From NCBI GenBank assembly GCA_964537285.1, contig CAZHZT010000161.1, positions 1 through 11,171 of the forward strand: a DNA stretch of 11,171 nt. Direction: 5' to 3'. The position numbers were made by a program, and so were the translations under genes. The DNA is from CAZHZT01 sp964537285. GTDB taxonomy: Bacteria > Bacteroidota > Bacteroidia > Chitinophagales > Saprospiraceae. Positions 5,271 to 11,171 of the stretch are shown here, in pieces (the stretch's first letter is position 1; every line of letters starts with the position of its first letter). The notes beneath the pieces are model-generated. The model made no database searches and was not told the DNA's origin. It saw only the letters and a program-made list of their open reading frames with translations.

Positions 5271-7694
5271 ATGCAAGTCATAAAAAGAAGTGGAAAAAGA
5301 GAGGATGTAAGCTTTGATAAGATTACGGCGCGCATCAAAAAATTGTGTTACAATCTCGACACAGATTACATCGATTATATTGAAATCGCCAAAAAAGTTA
5401 TTCAGGGCCTTTATGATGGTGTTACTACTACTGCTCTGGATAATCTAGCTGCGGAAACGGCTGCAACAATGGCGGCACAACATCCTGATTATGCATTGTT
5501 GGCGGCCAGAATCGCTATCTCCAATCTTCATAAAAGCACTACCAAATCTTTTTCTGACACTATGGAGGATCTCTATAATTATATAGATCCGAAAACAGAT
5601 GAAAAAGCCGGTCTGATAAGTGAAGAAGTAATAGCGGTTATTCGTGAAAATGCTGATAAGCTTGATTCGGCTATCATTTATGATCGCGACTATAATTTCG
5701 ATTACTTTGGATTCAAAACCCTGGAACGTTCTTATTTGCTCCGTATGAATGGCGAAGTCGTAGAACGTCCGCAGCACATGCTTATGCGTGCTGCCATTGG
5801 AATTCACGGTGAAGATATCGAATCGGCTATCGAAACCTATAATTACATGTCGGAAAAATGGTTTATCCATGCGACTCCGACTTTATTCAATGCCGGTACT
5901 CCTAAACCTCAGCTTTCTTCCTGCTTCCTGTTGTCAATGACTGAAGATAGTATTTCAGGAATATTCGAGACTTTATCCCGTTGTGCAAAAATCTCTCAAT
6001 CTGCTGGGGGGATAGGTTTAAGCATTCACAATATTCGCGCAAAAGGTAGTTACATTAAAGGTACCGGAGGCACTTCTAATGGTATCATCCCAATGCTTCG
6101 AGTATACAATGATACAGCCAGATATGTAGATCAGGGCGGTGGAAAACGGAAAGGAGCTTTTGCGGTTTACCTGGAGCCCTGGCATGCTGATATACAAGAT
6201 TTTCTTGAGCTGAAAAAGAACCACGGCAAGGAAGAAATGCGTGCTCGCGACCTGTTCTATGCCATGTGGATTTCAGACTTATTTATGGAGCGTGTAAAGA
6301 ATAATGAAGATTGGTCTTTGTTCTGCCCAAATGAAGCGCCCGGTTTATTTGATTGTTACGGAGGAGAGTTTGAAGCGCTTTATCATAAATACGAGCAAGA
6401 GGGAAGAGCGCGCAAAGTAATAAAGGCACAGGACTTATGGTTCGAGATCCTGGAATCTCAAATAGAGACGGGCACTCCTTACATCCTATACAAGGATGCA
6501 GCAAATAGAAAATCCAATCAGAAGAATCTAGGAACTATTCGCTCCAGTAATTTATGCACAGAGATCATTGAGTATACGGCCCCTGATGAGGTAGCGGTAT
6601 GTAATCTGGCTTCTATAGCGCTTTCAAAATTCGTTTCTGAAGATGGAATATTTGATTTCGATGAGCTTTTCAAAATTGCAAGAGTAGTTACGAGGAATCT
6701 CAACAAAATAATAGACGTAAACTACTACCCGATTGAAGAAGCGCGCAACTCCAACATGCGCCACCGTCCAATTGGTATAGGGGTTCAGGGTTTGGCCGAT
6801 GCGTTCATTAAGATGCGATTCCCATTTGACAGTTCGGAGGCTAAGAAGCTAAATAAAGAGATTTTTGAAACCATTTATTTTGGAGCTTTAACGGAGTCTT
6901 GTGCTCAAGCAGAAAAGCATGGGGCTTACCAGTCGTTTAAAGGTTCTCCGATTAGTAAGGGAGAGTTCCAGTTCGATATGTGGGGAGTGAGTCCTTCAGA
7001 TCGTTGGGACTGGGAGGGCTTACGCAAAAAAATCAAGAAGCATGGCGTTCGAAACAGCTTGTTGCTAGCACCCATGCCAACAGCCTCTACTTCCCAGATT
7101 TTGGGTAATAATGAGTGTTTTGAACCCTATACTTCTAATATTTATACCCGCCGTACCCTGTCCGGTGAATTTATTGTGGTCAATAAGCATTTACTTAAAG
7201 ACCTGATTCGCCTGGGATTATGGGATGAAAATATGAAGCAGCGCATTATGGCTGCCAATGGTTCCATTCAGGAGATTCCCGAAATACCTCAGGAACTGAG
7301 AAATCTTTACAAGACTTCCTACGAGTTAAGCCAACGAGTGATTATTGATATGGCTGCCGATCGCGGAGCTTTTATTTGCCAGAGTCAGAGTATGAATTTA
7401 TTCGTTGAGAATCCAAACTTTGGCAAATTGTCTTCTATGCATTTTTATGCCTGGCAGAAGGGCTTAAAAACCGGGATGTATTACTTGCGTTCTAAAGCAG
7501 CAGTCGATCCGATTAAATTTACACTGAAAGATCAGTTTCAACGCGTTCGGGCAAAAGATGCCGAAGAAGAGCAGGCAAATTCTACACAAAATACCGGTAG
7601 CAGAAATGTGAAACCACAGGATGATAATACACAATATGCCAATGCTCAATCATGTAGTATTGATGACCCGGATTGTTTGATGTGTGGAAGCTAA
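5271..7694 (+). CDS. nrdA: Class Ia ribonucleoside-diphosphate reductase, alpha (catalytic) subunit
   Basis: This 807-residue subunit reduces ribonucleoside diphosphates to deoxy forms using the radical made by NrdB. An ATP-cone, the allosteric on/off domain, occupies about residues 1-90. The active-site set is complete and carries the same numbering as in human R1: Cys218 and Cys444 (redox pair), Cys429 (thiyl radical), Asn427 and Glu431, and the radical-transfer pair Tyr737-Tyr738. After a low-complexity Gln/Asn-rich linker (about 765-793) the chain ends CLMCGS, giving the Cys802/Cys805 pair that is re-reduced by thioredoxin or glutaredoxin. Similarity to animal R1 runs over the full length, and the start MQVIKRSGKR matches the eukaryotic start, which supports ATG 5271. 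It follows nrdB on the same strand behind a long palindrome; co-transcription is likely but not certain. Confidence 0.98.
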   Translation: MQVIKRSGKREDVSFDKITARIKKLCYNLDTDYIDYIEIAKKVIQGLYDGVTTTALDNLAAETAATMAAQHPDYALLAARIAISNLHKSTTKSFSDTMEDLYNYIDPKTDEKAGLISEEVIAVIRENADKLDSAIIYDRDYNFDYFGFKTLERSYLLRMNGEVVERPQHMLMRAAIGIHGEDIESAIETYNYMSEKWFIHATPTLFNAGTPKPQLSSCFLLSMTEDSISGIFETLSRCAKISQSAGGIGLSIHNIRAKGSYIKGTGGTSNGIIPMLRVYNDTARYVDQGGGKRKGAFAVYLEPWHADIQDFLELKKNHGKEEMRARDLFYAMWISDLFMERVKNNEDWSLFCPNEAPGLFDCYGGEFEALYHKYEQEGRARKVIKAQDLWFEILESQIETGTPYILYKDAANRKSNQKNLGTIRSSNLCTEIIEYTAPDEVAVCNLASIALSKFVSEDGIFDFDELFKIARVVTRNLNKIIDVNYYPIEEARNSNMRHRPIGIGVQGLADAFIKMRFPFDSSEAKKLNKEIFETIYFGALTESCAQAEKHGAYQSFKGSPISKGEFQFDMWGVSPSDRWDWEGLRKKIKKHGVRNSLLLAPMPTASTSQILGNNECFEPYTSNIYTRRTLSGEFIVVNKHLLKDLIRLGLWDENMKQRIMAANGSIQEIPEIPQELRNLYKTSYELSQRVIIDMAADRGAFICQSQSMNLFVENPNFGKLSSMHFYAWQKGLKTGMYYLRSKAAVDPIKFTLKDQFQRVRAKDAEEEQANSTQNTGSRNVKPQDDNTQYANAQSCSIDDPDCLMCGS

Positions 7695-7697
7695 TGT

Positions 7698-7787
7698 TTG
7701 CGGTAAACGGGGAATGGCTAACGGTAAACGAAAAAAGTTTTATTAGGCCTTTGGTCTTATGAAGTAAACCGTTCCTCATTCCCCGTT
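7698..7787. repeat. Hairpin repeat after nrdA
   Basis: AACGGGGAATG at 7706-7716 pairs perfectly with CATTCCCCGTT at 7777-7787. After a 3-nt internal loop on each side, AACGGT at 7720-7725 pairs with ACCGTT at 7768-7773. The left arm is the GGTAAACG-type sequence related to the repeat after nrdB. A small stem, TGGCC with GGCCA (7788-7800), abuts it. It starts 4 nt after the nrdA stop and has no T tract, so it may stabilise the 3' end of the message rather than terminate it. Confidence 0.6.
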
Positions 7788-7840
7788 GGCCGCAGGCCAT
7801 TTGTCTTTTTTCCCTTCACTTATATTGAGTCAGCCTTTTT

Positions 7841-7876
7841 AAAGCCGGTAGTTCTTGAACTATCGGCTTTTTTTGT
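7841..7876 (+). terminator. Rho-independent terminator of the nrd transcript
   Basis: AAAGCCGGTAGTTC at 7841-7854 and GAACTATCGGCTTT at 7857-7870 form a 14-bp stem with one G-U pair and a nominal 2-nt loop, followed by an unbroken T run to 7874. It is 147 nt after the nrdA stop and in the correct orientation to end that transcript. The group II intron remnant begins 6 nt after the T run. Confidence 0.92.
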
Positions 7877-7880
7877 TCTT

Positions 7881-8117
7881 GTGCGCCAGGCATGGCGCAA
7901 GTCCCGAGTCCGCCTGGTCAGAGAGCTATGCGAAGAGCAGGCGGTCCTGGATGCCTTCAATAATAGAGGCGCATCGCACATGAATCTTGCTTTTCCCAAA
8001 AGGTACTTTGAATCGCTAGGCTTGGTAAGTCTGACTGGTATGATGGTTAGGCTGAACCGGTAGGTTAATTTTAGGAACCGATGTGATACGGAACTGTACG
8101 TCCGGTAGTGTGAGAGG
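7881..8117 (+). mobile_element. Decayed group II intron (probably class IIC) remnant
   Basis: The element starts with GTGCG, the group II 5' splice-site form, and continues as GTGCGCCAGGCATGGCGC, where GCGCCA (7883-7888) pairs with TGGCGC (7893-7898) around GGCA. This is close to the domain I start of the Oceanobacillus iheyensis IIC intron as I remember it. AAGTCCCGAGTCC follows, then a 7-bp stem (7910-7916 with 7938-7944). After a scrap of the reverse transcriptase comes a domain V-like hairpin at about 8074-8110, with TACGGAAC, TGTACG and CGGTAGTGTGAGAGG matching IIC domain V. The catalytic triad, CGC in IIC, reads CGA, and an extra base and mismatches weaken the lower stem. Most of domains I-III and of the reverse transcriptase is missing, so it should not splice. 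Its position just behind a terminator is the typical IIC target. The 3' end is uncertain and could reach about 8155. Confidence 0.8.
7956..8063 (+). pseudogene. C-terminal fragment of group II intron reverse transcriptase/maturase
   Basis: The last 35 codons of an open frame read FNNRGASHMNLAFPKRYFES followed by LGLVSLTGMMVRLNR and a stop. The NLAFPKRYFESLGLVSL part resembles the end of bacterial group II intron-encoded reverse transcriptases, which often finish with a GLVSL motif just before domain V. The catalytic reverse-transcriptase domain with YADD and the maturase region are absent. The same frame is open back to 7881 but there covers intron domain I, so no functional 60-residue protein is proposed. 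Confidence 0.65.
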
Positions 8118-8897
8118 GTCGAGACAAAGAAAGCTCCTTTGCCAATGGCATGTTTAAAAGTTATCTGTGTTTCATTCTACTCGATTAGAATACATATGAT
8201 TTTGTATAAATGTTAAAAGTTGGCGCTTCGAAAAGAAATATGTTAAAAAACTGGACTTTTTGCAAATGATTCAGTTAATTTACGACTGTATATAGTAATA
8301 CAATTTAATCACTCAAAAAACTGGAAAAACCTAGTCAAAAGCTACCTTACACAACCTACTACCTATACAACGTTTTCACTCACACATTTTAGTAACAATA
8401 ATTAAAGCAAATCGAAACCTGTTTCTCCGGCAATCTAAATGCAATTGATTGCTATGGAGGGCTTTTTGCTTTTCGGATAACTTGAGATCATTGCTTCAGG
8501 TATATCCCTAAGAAATAGTGCCTTTTTGATTGGTAAACCATCAAAGGGATAGGGGGCTTTATGCTCTAAATAAATTGAAATAATCATAATCATTTAAGTT
8601 TCTATTGTATGTGTAATGACAGTATAAGGATGCAATTGCTATAGTGTTCAATTTCAGCCAATTATAAAGACCATAAAGCAAGTTTAGTTTTTCTGAGACT
8701 AATTAAGCCGTTCAGGGGCTATCGGCTCTTCAATTAAGTCTTAGTTCTATCAGAATTAGAAAAGATTATAGAACAATTCCGTTAAATCGAAATGAATTAA
8801 GCAATTTAAGGGAGAGGTGAATCTATCCGAAATAACAGAATGCATTCGATTTAGCCAGTAATAACTCATTTTTTAAATAACTTTTTTTAAACCCATT
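8118..8897. other. AT-rich spacer of about 780 bp with no recognised gene
   Basis: I find no credible coding frame on either strand. Weak dyads are visible: TTTGATTGGT with ACCATCAAA (8525-8545), AGCCG with CGGCT around 8706-8726, and GTTCTAT with ATAGAAC (8744-8774). Two short similar strings beginning ATGCAATTG occur near 8439 and 8630. The last 40 bp before the next gene are almost only A and T and probably hold its promoter and leader, although no clean TTG/TAnnTTTG pair is evident. The left end may contain unrecognised intron debris. Confidence 0.5.
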
Positions 8898-10589
8898 ATG
8901 ATGCAAATGCAAAATTTACCCGGAGAACTGATCAAGAACTGGCTTCTTGCATTAAGCAAACCATTATTCTTCTCTATCTTTTTATTGTCATTAATTTCAA
9001 TGCATATAGCGGTTAGTGGGCAAACAACTGGCCAGTTTGCTCAATTGGTTAGTGTTACTCATGCATGTGGAACAGGAGGTACAGGATCTGTGGAGTTTGA
9101 AATTATAGGTAATCCCGATTTTTTCAATTATTATTGGTTACATGGTTCCCAAGAACTTTCCTTATCAGGACTTTCTCCAGGAATTTATACCTTGATTGTA
9201 GAAAACATTTGGAGTTGCTGGGAAGAATATGTCATTGAAATATTAACAACTGGAAATTGTGAACTATCCTATGAATTAATCGACCCAAACCGCCGGTGTC
9301 AAAAGTTGATCAATATTACAGTTACAAGCGATAGTATTCCTTTGCAAGAGCAAGCGCTCGATATAGTATGGAGCGATGGTGATAATTCAGGGCTAACGAG
9401 AACAGTGTCCACAGCAATAGAAGCTGATTATTGCGTGACGATTTCAGTAACGGATTCCTCTGGCACTTGTTGCATCCTCAACCAATGCATTCATATCAAC
9501 AAGGATTCATATTGTTCCTACGATGGTCCTGTAATAGTTGTAAATGAGTATAATCGAAATAAAGAAGGTAAAGAACAGTATTTGGAATTACTAGTTGCCG
9601 GAGAAGGCGAATGCGGAGATACATTTGATTTAAGAGGATATCATATTGATGATAATAATGGATATTTAATTCCAGCAAATTCATTTGTGAATTCCTTTAA
9701 TTTAGAGAAAATTGGAGTAGACCTTGGCTATCTAACTTTTTCTCAGGCAGAGTCATGGGCTAGTGTTCCAACTGGAAGCTTAATTATAATTTACTCAGAA
9801 AATGGGACAAAACACGATTCTATTCCGGCTGATGATCCAGCGGACAATAATCAGGACGGAGTCTATGTACTTGCTGCCAACAATGATGCTTATCTTTCAG
9901 CTAAATCCGGCAAATGGAACCAAGCTGAAAAAGAAATGGAATACACTGGAAGCTATACCACGCCGAAGTGGGACTTATTGGAGCTAAATGAAAAAGCTGA
10001 CGGTATCCAAATTAGACAACCCACTAGTGAGTTCGAACACGGTGTGAGTTTAGGATTAACGGGCTTTTCCGCCAAAAATAATTTTCCTCTTTGGATTACT
10101 TCTTATAGCTATTCCTCTTACCATTGTCAGTTTGTATTGAGTGATCCAATGAATAAACTAGACTTTACCTGCACTGATGGCCAAGATGGCTCCCATACGC
10201 CCGGGACAGCCAATAGTCAGGAAAATGCAGCACTTATCAATTTTCTAAAAACCTGTTCAGATACCATACAAAGTTTCACGAATCTGGATAGTCGGTCAAA
10301 GAATAGTTTTGGAAAAACAATTCCCAGTAAGGAAGATAAACTGAAAATTTTTCCAAACCCCTTCCAATCCATATTTACACTCGATATCAATTCTAATGTT
10401 TCAGGGTTAGGTCTATTAACTATATATTCAGTCTCTGGACAATTAGTGTTTTCCCAAAAATATAGTTGCACAAAAGGAAATAACCGCTTTGAAATCCAAC
10501 CTGTTCTAGCATCCGGAATTTATCATGTTCGCTTTGAATTTCCTTCTTCGCAAATTAAGTATACCCGATTAGCAAAGACAAACCTTTAA
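8898..10589 (+). CDS. Secreted T9SS cargo protein with SprB-like, lamin-tail-like and C-terminal sorting domains
   Basis: This 563-residue exported protein starts with a signal peptide: a hydrophobic stretch at about 22-39, with cleavage likely near AVSG-Q (41/42). Residues about 48-115 resemble a degenerate SprB repeat (Val-Thr, Cys, Gly-Ser-Val, Trp, then LSPGIYTLIVENIWSCWEE). A Cys-rich segment at about 121-206 follows. Residues about 212-440 look like a lamin tail domain: VIVVNEYNRNKEGKEQYLEL, then DLRGYHIDDNNG, ending TPGTAN. Residues about 481-560 form a type A T9SS sorting domain: KIFPNPFQS, LTIYSVSGQLVF and LASGIYHVRFE are diagnostic. It should cross the outer membrane through T9SS and be released or fixed to the surface. 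Lamin-tail modules are often joined to nucleases or adhesins, but no catalytic domain is visible here. Another secreted gene follows after 34 nt, so the two probably form an operon. Confidence 0.9.
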   Translation: MMQMQNLPGELIKNWLLALSKPLFFSIFLLSLISMHIAVSGQTTGQFAQLVSVTHACGTGGTGSVEFEIIGNPDFFNYYWLHGSQELSLSGLSPGIYTLIVENIWSCWEEYVIEILTTGNCELSYELIDPNRRCQKLINITVTSDSIPLQEQALDIVWSDGDNSGLTRTVSTAIEADYCVTISVTDSSGTCCILNQCIHINKDSYCSYDGPVIVVNEYNRNKEGKEQYLELLVAGEGECGDTFDLRGYHIDDNNGYLIPANSFVNSFNLEKIGVDLGYLTFSQAESWASVPTGSLIIIYSENGTKHDSIPADDPADNNQDGVYVLAANNDAYLSAKSGKWNQAEKEMEYTGSYTTPKWDLLELNEKADGIQIRQPTSEFEHGVSLGLTGFSAKNNFPLWITSYSYSSYHCQFVLSDPMNKLDFTCTDGQDGSHTPGTANSQENAALINFLKTCSDTIQSFTNLDSRSKNSFGKTIPSKEDKLKIFPNPFQSIFTLDINSNVSGLGLLTIYSVSGQLVFSQKYSCTKGNNRFEIQPVLASGIYHVRFEFPSSQIKYTRLAKTNL

Positions 10590-10623
10590 ACTTCCATTTG
10601 TAAACCTAGTAACCCATATATCC

Positions 10624-11171
10624 ATGATTACTCAAAATTTAAAACTAATCATTGCCTGGCTTTTATTAACTGTCAGTTCCCTTTCTGTGTTTGCACAACA
10701 AGATTGTTTATTTCCAAATATTGATTCCATGCTGAATGAACAGCTAACAGAAATGGGAGATGATAGCGGCTGTCCAAGTTCTGTATTATCTGATTCATTA
10801 TCGTGGGATCAAATGTTAGAAGATGCAGAAAATCTTCAACCAAATGACACCCTGTGGAATGGAATCACCGTAGATGAATTGCAGGATTTTTATAATAATC
10901 AGGATTCAACCTCTCCTACTTATGGATATCCAATGTCAGAAGAGCAAATTGTTGCACTTACAAATATGTTAGGAAACAACTACGACTTATCAGAGCTTGC
11001 AGATTGTTATAGTTTTAATTGCAATGAAATAAACTTAAATTTCACTGCTCCTTTAGATTCCTTGTTACAAAATCTAACCCAGCTAGATAGTATAATTGGC
11101 ACAATTGATCCAGACGTACTGATGTTCCCCCAAAAAAAAGGACAGCGGAAATTTCCTAACTTAGTCAAAAA
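10624..11171 (+). CDS. N-terminal part of an exported protein of unknown function (runs off the window)
   Basis: From ATG 10624 the frame stays open for 182 codons to the window end, so the gene is truncated only by the edge. It starts MITQNLKLIIAWLLLTVSSL and has a classic signal peptide with cleavage predicted after SVFA and before QQDC (about residue 25). The mature part is acidic and rich in Asp, Leu, Asn and Ser, with Cys at 28, 50, 128 and 134, and recurrent segments of the type DSMLNEQL, DSLSWDQML, DSLLQNL. Toward the end it turns basic (QKKGQRKFPNLVK). I do not recognise a family. It lies 34 nt after the T9SS cargo gene on the same strand, which suggests a joint surface or secreted role. 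The missing C-terminus would show whether it carries a sorting domain or a polymorphic-toxin-like repeat region. Confidence 0.85.
   Translation, partial: MITQNLKLIIAWLLLTVSSLSVFAQQDCLFPNIDSMLNEQLTEMGDDSGCPSSVLSDSLSWDQMLEDAENLQPNDTLWNGITVDELQDFYNNQDSTSPTYGYPMSEEQIVALTNMLGNNYDLSELADCYSFNCNEINLNFTAPLDSLLQNLTQLDSIIGTIDPDVLMFPQKKGQRKFPNLVK

Noticed and set aside
5445..5870. A 141-codon open frame on the - strand
   Set aside because: It lies wholly inside nrdA, whose active-site residues and full-length similarity are unambiguous; the antisense frame has no recognisable domain.
7881..8063. A 60-residue frame starting with GTG as a separate gene
   Set aside because: The first half is intron domain I sequence with paired arms, and only the last 35 codons look like protein. 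It is better explained as a reverse-transcriptase remnant.
8525..8545. TTTGATTGGT/ACCATCAAA dyad as a terminator
   Set aside because: The stem is AT-rich with a bulge, no T run follows on the + strand, and no gene precedes it.

Overview
The window looks like chromosomal DNA of a member of the Bacteroidota. A type IX secretion (T9SS) type C-terminal sorting domain ends the surface protein at 8898-10589. An ECF sigma factor is coupled to a membrane-anchored beta-barrel protein, intergenic DNA is AT-rich, and most starts lack a Shine-Dalgarno sequence. The style (LTD/SprB-like surface proteins, sigma plus barrel pairs, long palindromic repeats) suggests Saprospiria, but that rank is inference. 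Every gene I accept is on the + strand.

Layout. 207-2007: an ECF sigma factor overlapping by 11 nt with a protein that has a short cytoplasmic head, one transmembrane helix, a periplasmic linker and an outer-membrane beta-barrel; together they look like a trans-envelope signalling pair. 2008-2518: a gene-free spacer with a 79-bp hairpin, one isolated perfect DnaA box and a 168-bp palindromic MITE-like element. 2519-3469: CorA divalent cation channel. 3470-3924: a spacer with five DnaA boxes in 99 bp, then an AT-rich stretch. 3925-4899 and 5271-7694: nrdB and nrdA, a class Ia ribonucleotide reductase strikingly like the eukaryotic enzyme. The two genes are separated by 371 bp that hold a 193-bp palindrome with a perfect 30-bp inner stem.

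Behind nrdA there is a hairpin repeat, a clear rho-independent terminator, and, 6 nt after its T tract, the 5' end of a decayed group II intron of the bacterial IIC type: a domain I start, a C-terminal scrap of the reverse transcriptase, and a domain V-like hairpin. A 780-bp AT-rich stretch without genes follows. The window ends with two secreted proteins in tandem: a 563-residue T9SS cargo protein with a lamin-tail-like domain, and the first 182 residues of a second exported protein of unknown function that runs off the end.

How it fits together. The nrd pair makes deoxynucleotides for replication, so the DnaA-box cluster just upstream is either an origin of replication or a DnaA-responsive control region. 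The rest is a signalling pair, a magnesium channel, several kinds of structured repeat, and the start of a surface-protein locus. I see no CRISPR array, no toxin-antitoxin pair and no recognisable defence system.
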